The notes under the pieces: generated by a model
Seen by the model: only the letters and a program-made list of their open reading frames with translations
Databases searched by the model: none
Told to the model about the DNA's origin: nothing
Program-made: the position numbers and the translations under genes
NCBI GenBank assembly: GCA_025800345.1
Contig: JAOXSB010000050.1
Span: forward strand, 1 to 32,814
DNA: 32,814 bases
Reading direction: 5' to 3'
From: Mangrovicoccus sp.
Lineage (GTDB): Bacteria; Pseudomonadota; Alphaproteobacteria; Rhodobacterales; Rhodobacteraceae
In this document: in pieces, positions 17,982 to 27,183 of the stretch
Position numbering within the stretch: position 1 is the stretch's first letter
Layout of the letters: each line of letters begins with the position of its first letter

Positions 17982-18033
17982 GGCTCTGGCCTTTCACAAA
18001 AAGGAAATCTTGTCGCTTATCTGTCAGAGCCTT
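17980..18033 (-). promoter_or_regulatory. Long-range inverted repeat enclosing the arsH start
   Basis: AAGGCTCTG (17980-17988) and CAGAGCCTT (18025-18033) are perfect 9-bp inverted repeats with a 36-base loop. In the arsH mRNA the second arm overlaps the TTG start codon and the loop contains the AAAGG ribosome site. Folding would hinder initiation. No ligand or factor can be named. Confidence 0.35.
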
Positions 18034-18105
18034 GAGGAAGTTTCCAGATCTATGGCCCATCTATAGCCAGTGCCAACCCGCTGGAAACTGCGGGCTCGGG
18101 GAGAG

Positions 18106-18804
<699 letters not shown>

Positions 18805-18844
18805 TCACAACGCTGCCATGCCGTCCAAACATCGCAGACCATGG

Positions 18845-18998
18845 TGTCAGGCCGGTCTTCTGGCTTCGGATCTTCCAAGCAGGACGCCTTCCCGGATCGC
18901 TCCAGTGGCCGCATGCCCCCTTGTCCCCGTCACAGCGGCGGGCCCACGCCGGATCTTCCCCGGCTTCCCGATTCTCCTCCAAGCGGAGGCACCTGACA
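18845..18998 (-). promoter_or_regulatory. Cobalamin riboswitch controlling bluB
   Basis: Read on the minus strand, this contains the conserved boxes of the B12 aptamer in order: TGTCAGGTGCC at the 5' end, AATCGGGAA, CGCCGCTGTGA, GCCACTG, CGGGAAGG and AAGCCAGAAGACCGGCC. The ends close as stem P1, TGTCAGG pairing with CCTGACA (18992-18998 with 18845-18851). It lies directly before the bluB ribosome site (about 18791-18796), which suggests translational control; no terminator with a T run is visible between them. Confidence 0.92.
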
Positions 18999-19147
18999 AA
19001 TCTCTCGCTCGCAGATTGCCGCGCAAAACGCAAGTTTGCCTGGATCGGTGGCCCCGAGCCCAAGGCCCATTCGGGTCGCCGCATCACACTGCCACAGCAT
19101 GCCCTTTGCCATGGACGCGCTCTGCCCCCCATGGCAAAAGCCATCGC

Positions 19148-19319
19148 GATGGTGCTGCCCAACCGGGCGGCTGAAAAGGGAACGCGGTGCGGGCCAAGGC
19201 CCAAATCCGCGACTGCCCCCGCAACTGTAAGCGGCGAGCGATTTTGAAACATGCCACTGGGTCGATGGCCCGGGAAGGTTCAAGATCGCAGCGACCCGCA
19301 AGTCAGGAGACCTGCCATC
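19148..19319 (+). promoter_or_regulatory. Cobalamin riboswitch upstream of the 100-aa gene and metH
   Basis: The plus strand shows the B12 aptamer boxes in order: GGTGCTGCCC, AAAAGGGAACGCGGTG, CCCCCGCAACTGTAAGCGG, GCCACTG, CGGGAAGG and CGCAAGTCAGGAGACCTGCC. Stem P1 is short, GATGG (19148-19152) with CCATC (19315-19319). Only 149 bases separate it from the bluB riboswitch on the opposite strand; the two promoters must lie there. The next genes are an unrecognised small protein and the B12-dependent methionine synthase. Confidence 0.93.
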
Positions 19320-19453
19320 TCCGATGCGGCTTCCGCATCGCAGTCACTCAAACCCAGGCGGGGCGCCTTGGGCAGCAGAGATATCGAGATGGACCTGATC
19401 AGGCCGATGACATCGCTGAGCCCAACCCATGCGCCCCTTGCGCGGAGGGCGCC
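19320..19453 (+). promoter_or_regulatory. Riboswitch expression platform with SD-sequestering hairpin
   Basis: Immediately after the aptamer, CGATGCGG-CTT-CCGCATCG (19322-19340) is a perfect 8-bp hairpin but lacks a T run. Further on, GCGCCC (19431-19436) pairs with GGGCGC (19447-19452), placing the ribosome site GGAGGG (19444-19449) of the next gene in a stem-loop. This supports control of translation initiation. The conformational link to the aptamer is inference. Confidence 0.5.
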
Positions 19454-19756
19454 ATGTTGCTGGAACGTACACTCACCACATTGCAAACCAGGGCCGAATG
19501 CCCAACACGCGCCCAAGAACTGGGCACCCTTGGGTATTTGCAATGGCTGGCCGGGCTAAGGCCGGGCGCGAATTATCTTGAAGAAACCCAGGCGGCCTTA
19601 CGCTTGGCCCAAGGTTTCGAAGCCACAGACCCAGCGGTCGCCGCTTTTTGTGCCCTACTGCGTGCCTCGACCGACCGGCCCTTACAAATGCTGGAATTGA
19701 CCTTGCCAGAGCGCAAACGCCGGGGCGGGGCCAAAGCAAGACGGCGCATGATGTAG
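19454..19756 (+). CDS. Unrecognised 100-residue protein behind a B12 riboswitch
   Basis: I do not recognise this protein. The ATG at 19454 follows the ribosome site GGAGGG by four bases. It has 100 residues, no signal peptide and no membrane segment, and looks mainly helical (MLLERTLTTLQTRAE, ELGTLGYLQWLAGL, EETQAALRLAQGF). The tail is very basic (ERKRRGGAKARRRMM), which could bind nucleic acid. The open frame continues upstream through the riboswitch but that part is clearly RNA structure. It lies 135 bases after the aptamer and 109 bases before the first metH gene on the same strand, so it is probably under B12 control and co-transcribed with metH. Confidence 0.6.
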   Translation: MLLERTLTTLQTRAECPTRAQELGTLGYLQWLAGLRPGANYLEETQAALRLAQGFEATDPAVAAFCALLRASTDRPLQMLELTLPERKRRGGAKARRRMM

Positions 19757-19781
19757 CCACGCACCCGGTCAAACTTGAGGG

Positions 19782-19826
19782 AAATTCATAATTCTCTGCA
19801 ACAAGATGAATTTGCCTATGTTGCAG
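19782..19826 (+). promoter_or_regulatory. Interleaved inverted repeats (possible H-type pseudoknot) before metH
   Basis: Two perfect inverted repeats interlock. Arm A, AAATTCAT (19782-19789), pairs with ATGAATTT (19806-19813). Arm B, CTGCAAC (19796-19802), pairs with GTTGCAG (19820-19826). The order A-B-A'-B', with connecting stretches of 6, 3 and 6 bases, is the geometry of a compact H-type pseudoknot; alternatively the two stems exclude each other. It ends 39 bases before the metH ATG. It does not carry the SAM/SAH or SAM-II consensus as I know them. Confidence 0.5.
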
Positions 19827-19865
19827 CTCCGTTGCTAGGTAGCGGCCTCACCCCATGAGGACGCA

Positions 19866-20930
19866 ATGCATAATTTTTCCCTGCCCTATACCGATAGCTA
19901 CGACGCCCTGATCCGCGCCGCGAGCGAGCGCATCCTGATTTTGGATGGGGCCATGGGGACGATGATTCAGACCCTGAACATGACCGAAGAGGATTTCACC
20001 GGTCATGGCCATATTCATGGGCCCGGCTGCCGCCATCACTATCACTCGGAGCACCCGCAAAAGGGCAATAACGATCTGCTGGTGCTGACCCAGCCCAAAG
20101 CGGTGGAAGACATCCAGTATGAATTCGCCATGGTCGGGGCCGATATTTTGGAAACGAATACATTTTCCTCGACCACCATCGCCCAAGCCGATTACGGGCT
20201 GGAAGCCGCCGTTTTCGATCTGAACCTTGCGGGTGCTCAGGTCGCGCGCCGCGCCGCTGACCGAGCCACCGCTGAGGATGGCAAACCCCGCTGGGTGGCC
20301 GGGGCCGTTGGGCCAACCAACCGCACGGCTTCCATCAGCCCAGATGTGAATGATCCCGGCTATCGCGCGGTCAGCTTTGACGATCTGCGCATCGCTTATG
20401 GCGAGCAGATCGATGGGCTGATTGCCGGGGGCTCTGATCTGATTCTGATCGAGACGATTTTTGACACGCTCAATGCCAAGGCTGCGATTTTCGCCGCCTT
20501 TGAAAGCTTCGCGAAGGTGGGTCGCCGTTTACCCATCATGATTTCAGGAACTATCACCGACGCCTCGGGGCGGACGCTTTCAGGGCAAACCCCCACCGCG
20601 TTTTGGCATTCGGTGCGCCATGCGCGGCCTTTCACTGTGGGGCTGAACTGCGCCCTTGGGGCCGATGCCATGCGCCCGCATTTGGCCGAGCTTTCCGGCG
20701 TGGCCGAGGCGCGCATCAGCGCCTATCCCAATGCGGGCCTGCCCAATGCCTTTGGCGAATATGACGAAACCCCCGAGGACACATCCTCGCGGGTGGAAGA
20801 ATTTGCCAAAGAAGGCCTGGTAAATGTGGTGGGCGGCTGCTGCGGCACCACCCCGGGACATATTCAGGCGATTGCCGAGCGCGTCGCGTCATACCCGCCG
20901 CGCAAAGTTTCGGAGAAAACCAATGGCTGA
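19866..20930 (+). CDS. metH: Methionine synthase, homocysteine-binding half of split MetH
   Basis: This 354-residue protein is the zinc-dependent homocysteine-binding barrel that forms the N-terminal quarter of ordinary cobalamin-dependent MetH. It keeps the opening [11 protein letters not shown], the substrate loop [16 protein letters not shown], and the three zinc ligands Cys262 (GLNCALGAD), Cys325 and Cys326 ([11 protein letters not shown]). It ends where the linker to the folate domain would begin. Residues 47-63 contain seven histidines and a cysteine ([18 protein letters not shown]), unlike the MetH sequences I remember at this place. GAGG precedes the ATG. The stop overlaps the second half by 8 bases (20923-20930), so the two chains are translationally coupled and presumably work together. 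Confidence 0.93.
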   Translation: MHNFSLPYTDSYDALIRAASERILILDGAMGTMIQTLNMTEEDFTGHGHIHGPGCRHHYHSEHPQKGNNDLLVLTQPKAVEDIQYEFAMVGADILETNTFSSTTIAQADYGLEAAVFDLNLAGAQVARRAADRATAEDGKPRWVAGAVGPTNRTASISPDVNDPGYRAVSFDDLRIAYGEQIDGLIAGGSDLILIETIFDTLNAKAAIFAAFESFAKVGRRLPIMISGTITDASGRTLSGQTPTAFWHSVRHARPFTVGLNCALGADAMRPHLAELSGVAEARISAYPNAGLPNAFGEYDETPEDTSSRVEEFAKEGLVNVVGGCCGTTPGHIQAIAERVASYPPRKVSEKTNG

Positions 20931-23640
20931 TCCGCTTCTGCGCCTGTCTGGGCTTGAGCCCTTTGTGCTGACCAGCGACATTCCCTTTGTGAATGTGGGC
21001 GAGCGCACCAATGTGACCGGCTCGGCCCGGTTCCGCAAACTGATCACCAATCGCGATTACACCGCCGCGCTGGATGTGGCCCGCAACCAAGTGGAAAACG
21101 GTGCCCAGATCATCGATGTGAATATGGATGAGGGGCTGATCGATTCCAAACAAGCGATGATCGATTTCCTCAATCTGGTTGCCGCCGAGCCGGATATCGC
21201 TCGGGTGCCGATCATGATCGACAGCTCCAAATGGCAGGTGATCGAAGCCGGGTTGCAATGCGTTCAGGGCAAACCCGTGGTGAATTCCATCTCGTTGAAA
21301 GAGGGCGAGGAGGCGTTCCGCCATCATGCGGGGCTGTGCATGGCTTATGGCGCGGCCGTGGTGGTCATGGCCTTTGACGAAGAGGGCCAGGCCGATAGTT
21401 TCGAGCGCAAGACCGAGATTTGCGCGCGCGCCTATCGCATTCTCACCGAAGAGCTCGATTTCCCGCCCGAAGACATCATTTTTGATCCCAATGTCTTTGC
21501 GGTGGCCACTGGCATCGAAGAACATGACAATTACGGCGTCGATTTCATCGAAGCCACCCGCTGGATCCGGGAAAACCTGCCCCATTGCCATATCTCGGGC
21601 GGGGTTTCGAACCTGTCTTTCAGCTTTCGCGGCAATGAACCGGTGCGCGAGGCGATGCATGCGGTGTTCCTCTATCACGCGATCAAAGCCGGGATGGATA
21701 TGGGCATCGTTAATGCGGGCCAGCTGGCGGTCTATGACCAGATCGATGCGGATCTGCGCGAGGCCTGCGAGGATGTGGTGCTTAACCGCGCGCCCGCCAA
21801 TGGCAGCAATCCCACGGAAAACCTGCTCGATATTGCCGAGCGGTTCCGGGGCAGCGCCCGCGAAGAGAAAAAGCGCGATCTGGCCTGGCGCGACTGGCCG
21901 GTGGAAAAGCGACTTGAGCATGCGCTGGTCAATGGCATCACCGAATTTGTCGAAGAAGACACCGAAGCTGCGCGCCTGGCCGCAGACAAACCCCTTGAGG
22001 TGATCGAGGGCCCGCTTATGGCGGGAATGAATGTGGTGGGCGATCTCTTTGGCGAAGGCAAGATGTTCCTGCCTCAAGTGGTGAAATCTGCCCGCGTCAT
22101 GAAACAAGCGGTGGCGGTGCTGCTGCCCTATATGGAAGCCGAGAAATCCGGCGGCCGCGACAGCGCTGGCCGGGTGCTGATGGCCACGGTCAAGGGCGAT
22201 GTACATGATATCGGTAAGAATATCGTGGGCGTCGTTCTGGCCTGCAATAATTACGAGATCATCGATCTGGGCGTGATGGTGCCGCCCCAGAAGATCTTGG
22301 AGGAGGCCAAGGCCCATGATGTGGATGTGATCGGGCTATCCGGGCTGATCACCCCTTCGCTGGATGAAATGGTGCATCTGGCCACGGAGTTAGAGCGCGA
22401 AGGCTTTGACGTACCGCTGCTGATCGGCGGCGCGACCACCTCGAAAGTGCACACAGCCGTTAAGATCTCTCCGAAATACACCCGCAATCAGGCGATCTAT
22501 GTCACCGATGCCAGCCGCGCCGTGGGCGTGGTTTCATCGCTGCTCAGTCCGACCCAACGCGACGGTTATTTGGATGGCATTCGCAGCGAATATAACGAGG
22601 TTGCTGAACGCCACGAACGCAGCGAGCGCGCCAAGGCCCGTATCTCCATTGACGCGGCCCGCGCCAATGCGATGCAAATCGACTGGAGCGATTATCGCGT
22701 CCCGGCGCCAAAATTCACTGGTGCGAAGGTGATCGAAGATTGGGATCTGGCCGAGATCGCCCGCTATATTGACTGGACACCGTTTTTCCAAACCTGGGAG
22801 CTTAAAGGCGTTTACCCGCGTATTCTGGAAGACGAAAAATACGGAGAAGCCGCGCGCGGTTTGCTCAAAGACGCCCAAGCCATGTTGCAACGCATCATTG
22901 GCGAGCAATGGTTTGAGCCCCGCGCTGTGCTGGGCTTTTGGCCGGCTAACCGTAGCGGAGATGATATTCAGCTATTCTCGGATGAGGAACGCAACGCGCC
23001 TTTGGCAACGCTGCACACGCTGCGCCAGCAAACTTCTAAGCGCAAAGACCGCCCAAACCTGGCGCTGGCCGATTTCGTGGCCCCTGATGGGGTTGAGGAC
23101 TGGGTGGGCGGCTTTGTCGTCACCGCCGGTCCGCAAGAGCTCGCGATTGCTGAGCAATTCGAGAAAGACGGCGATGATTACAGCGCCATCATGGTGAAAG
23201 CTTTGGCAGATCGCTATGCAGAAGCCATGGCCGAAATGCTCCATGAACGGGTGCGCCGCGAGCATTGGGGATATGCGCCAGATGAGGCATTCTCACCCCA
23301 AGAGCTGATTGGCGAGCCCTATCGCGGCATCCGCCCTGCTCCGGGATATCCTGCTCAACCCGATCACACGGAAAAGCGGACGCTCTTCAAACTGCTGGAT
23401 GCGGAGGCCAATACCGGCGTGAGACTGACCGAAAGCCTGGCGATGTGGCCCGGGTCTTCGGTTTCAGGGCTCTATATCGGCCATCCCGAGGCTTATTATT
23501 TCGGCGTTGCGAAGGTCGAAGGAGATCAAGTTGCCGATTATGCCGCGCGCAAAGGCATGGGCCTGGAAGAGGCCGAACGCTGGCTGGCTCCGGTCCTGAA
23601 TTACACCCCCGGAGCCGAAAGCGCCGCCGCCGCGGAATAA
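20923..23640 (+). CDS. metH: Methionine synthase, folate/cobalamin/reactivation half of split MetH
   Basis: The 905-residue partner of the preceding gene; together they make full B12-dependent methionine synthase, which moves a methyl group from methyltetrahydrofolate to homocysteine. Domains in order are the pterin-binding barrel ([16 protein letters not shown], about 20-280), the cobalamin cap (about 320-410), the B12-binding Rossmann domain with DVHDIG (Asp426, His428, Gly431) and [13 protein letters not shown], and the SAM-dependent reactivation domain ([15 protein letters not shown], then [16 protein letters not shown]). All four are intact. The frame is open 33 codons further upstream, but ATG 20923 follows GGAG and gives the overlap typical of coupling. 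The B12 riboswitch upstream fits, although MetH itself needs B12, so repression by B12 would be unusual. Confidence 0.94.
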   Translation: MADPLLRLSGLEPFVLTSDIPFVNVGERTNVTGSARFRKLITNRDYTAALDVARNQVENGAQIIDVNMDEGLIDSKQAMIDFLNLVAAEPDIARVPIMIDSSKWQVIEAGLQCVQGKPVVNSISLKEGEEAFRHHAGLCMAYGAAVVVMAFDEEGQADSFERKTEICARAYRILTEELDFPPEDIIFDPNVFAVATGIEEHDNYGVDFIEATRWIRENLPHCHISGGVSNLSFSFRGNEPVREAMHAVFLYHAIKAGMDMGIVNAGQLAVYDQIDADLREACEDVVLNRAPANGSNPTENLLDIAERFRGSAREEKKRDLAWRDWPVEKRLEHALVNGITEFVEEDTEAARLAADKPLEVIEGPLMAGMNVVGDLFGEGKMFLPQVVKSARVMKQAVAVLLPYMEAEKSGGRDSAGRVLMATVKGDVHDIGKNIVGVVLACNNYEIIDLGVMVPPQKILEEAKAHDVDVIGLSGLITPSLDEMVHLATELEREGFDVPLLIGGATTSKVHTAVKISPKYTRNQAIYVTDASRAVGVVSSLLSPTQRDGYLDGIRSEYNEVAERHERSERAKARISIDAARANAMQIDWSDYRVPAPKFTGAKVIEDWDLAEIARYIDWTPFFQTWELKGVYPRILEDEKYGEAARGLLKDAQAMLQRIIGEQWFEPRAVLGFWPANRSGDDIQLFSDEERNAPLATLHTLRQQTSKRKDRPNLALADFVAPDGVEDWVGGFVVTAGPQELAIAEQFEKDGDDYSAIMVKALADRYAEAMAEMLHERVRREHWGYAPDEAFSPQELIGEPYRGIRPAPGYPAQPDHTEKRTLFKLLDAEANTGVRLTESLAMWPGSSVSGLYIGHPEAYYFGVAKVEGDQVADYAARKGMGLEEAERWLAPVLNYTPGAESAAAAE

Positions 23641-23655
23641 ACACCTCTCTCGCCA

Positions 23656-23680
23656 CGGGCCCGGTATAAACACGGGCCCG
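23656..23680 (+). terminator. Candidate terminator after metH
   Basis: Two copies of the self-complementary CGGGCCCG (23656-23663 and 23673-23680) can pair over a 9-base A/T-rich loop. Only a weak T stretch follows, so the termination role is tentative. It starts 16 bases after the stop. Confidence 0.45.
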
Positions 23681-24186
23681 CCCCTTAACGCTCAGCACAG
23701 CAATGATACCGGTAAGAGCGGAGCCATAGCAGCAAAGCTGTCATAATGCGCCCGAACATGCGCCAGTGCAGCGAAGGCCCGGAAAATATCAGTGTAACAT
23801 TGATATTATGAGCCGAGAACAAGGGCATCACCATCCAGCACATCCAACCGGGCAAAACGCCCAACCAAATATCGGTCACACTAAATCCCTGCCATGCATT
23901 ATGAATGCCCGCTTTCGGAGACTTTGGCATAGTTTTGCGCGCAAACAGCGAACGGCCGCTTTCGGCCCCCCAGCAAAAAGTTTTGTAAAGCGGGAAGCAA
24001 TCTGGCGCATGGCCTTCCTTGAGGCACGAGCTGCTTTGCTTGGCGCCAATGCGCGTTTCTGCCTCAAGACCAAGAACTCGCGCTGCTCTTTAGAGCAGTA
24101 CATTCCGAAATACTTAGAAAATCGCGTCGATGAGGTCAGTTATTGACGGAAAGGTCAAAGTTGCTTGACGTTCAACAAGGGGGAAA
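23681..24186. other. Intergenic stretch without a supported gene
   Basis: About 500 bases between metH and the tRNA gene. Three open frames of 75-126 codons occur, but they overlap on opposite strands, have no convincing ribosome sites, and their codon use is unlike the neighbours. One (23685-23930, minus) is hydrophobic and tryptophan-rich and might be a decayed membrane protein. A perfect 7-bp hairpin, CTGCTCT-TT-AGAGCAG, lies near 24081-24096. The rest shows no structure that I can interpret. Confidence 0.5.
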
Positions 24187-24263
24187 TGGCGCGCTGGGGA
24201 GGATTCGAACCCCCGACCCCTTGATTCGTAGTCAAGTACTCTATCCAACTGAGCTACCAGCGC
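24187..24263 (-). tRNA. tRNA-Arg (anticodon ACG), CCA encoded
   Basis: The 77-base gene folds as a full cloverleaf on the minus strand. The acceptor GCGCTGG (24257-24263) pairs with CCAGCGC (24191-24197), then discriminator G and genomically encoded CCA (24187-24189). The D arm is GCTC-AGTTGGATA-GAGT, the anticodon stem CTTGA/TCAAG holds the loop CTACGAA with anticodon ACG, and the T arm is GGGGG-TTCGAAT-CCTCC. The anticodon A is normally edited to inosine in bacteria, to read CGU, CGC and CGA. Confidence 0.97.
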
Positions 24264-24273
24264 GTGGAGGTGC

Positions 24274-24302
24274 TGATTAGTCTTGGCGGCGGGGGAGCGC
24301 AA
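24274..24302 (-). promoter_or_regulatory. Candidate tRNA-Arg promoter
   Basis: On the minus strand TTGCGC (24297-24302) and TAATCA (24274-24279) are separated by 17 bases, placing transcription start only a few bases before the tRNA 5' end. This is a plausible housekeeping promoter by pattern alone. Confidence 0.4.
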
Positions 24303-24349
24303 GGGGAAATCCTCACTTTTTCAGAAATCTTTTTCCATCCCCCTGTCGC

Positions 24350-25744
24350 CTAGCCAATCTCGGCCAGCACCTCGCTTTTGGGCAGGCTGATGACAAAGAC
24401 CGTGCCGGTCTCATCGGTGCGCAACAGCTCAAGCTCGCCTCCATGCCCACGGATCAATTCCGCCGAGATCGCCAAGCCCAGCCCGGTGCCGCCCGCCCGC
24501 GCGCCGCCCTGAAACGGGGTGAAAAGATGCTCTTGCGCCTTGGCGGGCAAACCGGGCCCGGTATCCACAAGCTCGATCACCCAAGCGGCGTCATTTTCCC
24601 AAGCATTGATAGATACCTCACCGCCAGCCCGGCTGGCGATAATGGCCTGCCGGGCATTGCGGGTGAGATTGCTGAGCACACGAAACAGCTGCTCGGGATC
24701 ACAGCGCACCTGCATATCCAGAGGCACTTGGGCGCGATAGCGCACCATATTACTGGTTTCGGCCAAGCGCTCGCTATCGAGCACCTCACCCACCAACCCG
24801 GCCAAGGAGACCCGCGTTAAGGTGGGCGGCGGCTCTTCGGCCTTGCCAAAGGCCAGGGTGCTTTCGCAAAGACTGACCGCCCGACCAATAGAGTTCATCA
24901 GCTTTGGCGCGGCGCGCTGCACCTTTGGGTCCTCGCTCATCTCCATGCGATCTGCAAAAAGCTGTGCGGTGGTCAGGATATTGCGTAGATCATGGCTGAT
25001 TTTGGCCACCGCCCCGCCGAGCTGGGCCAGGCGCTCTTTCTGGCGGAGCAATCCGGTCAGCTCAGTTTGCATGGATTGCAGTGCCTCTTCCGCTTGGCGC
25101 AGCTCGCGCACCCCCGCATTTGGGGTGATGATCCCGCGGGCGTCTTCAGGCGCATTGGCATAGGTTTTCATGTGCCGCACCACGCCTTTGATCGGCAGCA
25201 CCAAAAGCCGCCGCACGGCTAAGAACAAGAGCACCGCAGTGACCACAGAGATCACCGCCGACAGAACCAAAATCCGCAGCCCATAATCCAGCATCGCCAT
25301 ACGCAACGGACCGCTGCGCATGGTCACTTCGATCAAATGCCCTGCATCACGGGTGGGATTGCCGATCACGCGGATGATTTGATCCTCGGGTGTGATCAAC
25401 CGGCGCAACGCATCGCGGATCAGCACATAAGCGGGGGCCTCGCGCAGATCATATGTGGCCGCAATCGGCGATGGGATCGGCGAAGACAGCATCAATTGCC
25501 GGGTCTGATCCCGCCGCAACACCACATTAAACACCCCGGCATTCTCCAGCAATTCTGCCTCTAGCGCCGGGTCGATCATATCATCGGCCAGCAGCGCCAG
25601 CGAAGCAATCTGCGCCCGTTCAAGGCGGCTGAGCAGATAATCCTCGCGATAGCGCGCCACCGAAGGCACAAAGATCAGCACTTCGGCCAGCATGACAAAG
25701 ATCATTGTCAGGATAAGAAACCGACCGGAGAGCGAATTGAACAT
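24350..25744 (-). CDS. Membrane-bound sensor histidine kinase, orphan
   Basis: A 464-residue two-component sensor. It has a transmembrane helix at about 8-28, a periplasmic sensor region of about 125 residues, a second helix near 156-176 and a HAMP-like linker (about 177-235). In the kinase core the phosphorylated residue is His251 in AKISHDLRNILT. The ATP-binding domain shows the N box (SNLTRNARQAI, 358-368), G1 (DTGPGLP, 394-400) and G2 (GGTGLGLAIS, 418-427). No response regulator is adjacent. It lies 17 bases behind the flavoprotein gene on the same strand, so the membrane protein, flavoprotein and kinase probably form one operon. The signal sensed is unknown. Confidence 0.93.
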   Translation of the reverse strand: MFNSLSGRFLILTMIFVMLAEVLIFVPSVARYREDYLLSRLERAQIASLALLADDMIDPALEAELLENAGVFNVVLRRDQTRQLMLSSPIPSPIAATYDLREAPAYVLIRDALRRLITPEDQIIRVIGNPTRDAGHLIEVTMRSGPLRMAMLDYGLRILVLSAVISVVTAVLLFLAVRRLLVLPIKGVVRHMKTYANAPEDARGIITPNAGVRELRQAEEALQSMQTELTGLLRQKERLAQLGGAVAKISHDLRNILTTAQLFADRMEMSEDPKVQRAAPKLMNSIGRAVSLCESTLAFGKAEEPPPTLTRVSLAGLVGEVLDSERLAETSNMVRYRAQVPLDMQVRCDPEQLFRVLSNLTRNARQAIIASRAGGEVSINAWENDAAWVIELVDTGPGLPAKAQEHLFTPFQGGARAGGTGLGLAISAELIRGHGGELELLRTDETGTVFVISLPKSEVLAEIG

Positions 25745-25761
25745 CGGGGTCTTTCACGCCC

Positions 25762-27180
25762 TTAGGGCAAATAGCGTTGCACCAGCCCGACAACCCGCTT
25801 GACCGTGGGATTGTCGAACAATTTGGGGGAAAAATACATCCCCGCGGCGCGTTTATTCACCTCGCCCAATGTGGGATAGGGCAGCACCGTGTTTGCAATG
25901 GCGCTCATTTTCAGCCCATTGGCAAGGGCCAGCGCCCAGATCCCGATCAATTCCCCGGCCTGCGCCCCAACGATGGAGGCCCCAACCGGTTTGCCCCCCA
26001 CCACCATGACTTTGATCAGCCCTTCGGTTTGGCCAGTGGCAATGGCCCGGTCATTCTCGGCGTAATCAAACCTGGCTACGGTGAGCTTAGCGCCATATTT
26101 CGCCGAGGCCTCAGCCTCGCTCAGCCCCACATGGGCGATCTCTGGGGCGGTATAGGTCGCCCGCGGGATGTGATCTGTACGGGCCTTGGAGGGCAAGCCA
26201 AACAAGATCGAGCGAATGACAACGCCCGCATGATAGCCTGCCAAATGGGTGAACTGCGCCCCACCCGCCGCGTCGCCCACCGCATAGATACGCTTGTTGG
26301 TGCTGCGCAGATCGGCCCCAACCGTGACACCTTTGGGCGTATGCGCCACATCGGCCAGATCAAGCCCGAGATCATCGGTATTCACGTGCCGCCCCAGCGC
26401 CACCAGAAGATGCGAGCCGGTGATTTCATCCCCAGTGGAGGTTTTCACGCAGATTGCCCCCGCCGCGCCGCTCACCGCTTCGGCGCGGGTGTTTTCCAAA
26501 ATCTCCACTCCTTCGGCGCGCAAACGCTCTCGCACGACCTCGGCAAGCTCGGGATCTTCGCGCCCCAAAGCACGCTCTGCCTCTAGCACCGTAACCTTGC
26601 TGCCCAAACGGCGATGGGCTTGCGCCATCTCAAGCCCGATGGGACCCGCGCCCAGCACCACCAAATGCTCGGGCTGATCACGCAGATCAAACAGGGTCTC
26701 ATTGGTCAGCACTGGCACGCTATCGAGCCCCGGTATGGGCGGCAGCGCCGGACGCGAGCCGGTGGCGATAACAAAGCGCCGGGCGGTGATCACATCCTCG
26801 CCCGCTTGCACTTGAGTTGGCGAGATAAAGCGGCCAAATTCTCGGATCACCCGCACGCCAAACCCTTCGAACCGTTCTTGGCTATCCACCGGCTCAATGG
26901 TTTTGATGCTTTGCGCCACGTGATCTTTGGCGGCGGCGAAATCCACCTGCGGCACCACTGGGGCAATGCCAAACGGCGCCCCCGCCCCCATAGCATGGGT
27001 ATGATGGGCCGCTGCGATCAGCGCCTTGGAAGGCACACAGCCATAATTCAGACAATCCCCGCCCATCTTATGGCCTTCGAGCAAGATCACATCCGCGCCC
27101 ATCTGGCTTGCGCCAGCCGCAATCGACAGCCCGCCAGAGCCCGCTCCGATAATGCAAAGATCACATGTCAACTCGGCCAT
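25762..27180 (-). CDS. FAD-dependent disulfide reductase-like protein (Lpd/MerA-like)
   Basis: A 472-residue flavoprotein of the pyridine nucleotide-disulfide oxidoreductase class I family. The FAD motif GAGSGG is at 12-17, the redox disulfide is Cys43/Cys48 in GGDCLNYGCVPSKAL, the NAD(P)H-binding motif GAGPIG is at 177-182, and the second FAD motif is in RIYAVGDAAGG. In lipoamide dehydrogenase the C-terminal active site is a His-Pro-Thr-x-x-Glu type (HAHPTLSE); here the matching stretch reads LPYPTLGEVNKRA, so the proton-relay histidine is missing. It is therefore unlikely to be the E3 of a dehydrogenase complex. No MerA-type extra cysteines are seen at the C-terminus. The start is 3 bases after the VTT-protein stop. 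Pairing of these two families is widespread, and the substrate is unknown. Confidence 0.9.
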   Translation of the reverse strand: MAELTCDLCIIGAGSGGLSIAAGASQMGADVILLEGHKMGGDCLNYGCVPSKALIAAAHHTHAMGAGAPFGIAPVVPQVDFAAAKDHVAQSIKTIEPVDSQERFEGFGVRVIREFGRFISPTQVQAGEDVITARRFVIATGSRPALPPIPGLDSVPVLTNETLFDLRDQPEHLVVLGAGPIGLEMAQAHRRLGSKVTVLEAERALGREDPELAEVVRERLRAEGVEILENTRAEAVSGAAGAICVKTSTGDEITGSHLLVALGRHVNTDDLGLDLADVAHTPKGVTVGADLRSTNKRIYAVGDAAGGAQFTHLAGYHAGVVIRSILFGLPSKARTDHIPRATYTAPEIAHVGLSEAEASAKYGAKLTVARFDYAENDRAIATGQTEGLIKVMVVGGKPVGASIVGAQAGELIGIWALALANGLKMSAIANTVLPYPTLGEVNKRAAGMYFSPKLFDNPTVKRVVGLVQRYLP

Positions 27181-27183
27181 TAC

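Noticed and set aside
18930-19301. Open frames in both strands across the riboswitch region
   Set aside because: The DNA here is explained by two structured RNA aptamers, and the frames have no family resemblance.
20923-20930. Frameshift or assembly error splitting metH
   Set aside because: The break is at a domain border, with an own start codon and ribosome site for the second gene; both halves are complete.
20716-22317. 533-codon minus-strand open frame opposite metH
   Set aside because: Antisense shadow; the plus-strand metH domains are complete and conserved.
23685-23930. Hydrophobic 81-codon frame after metH, minus strand
   Set aside because: No ribosome site, unusual codon use and no recognised family; kept only as a note in the intergenic entry.
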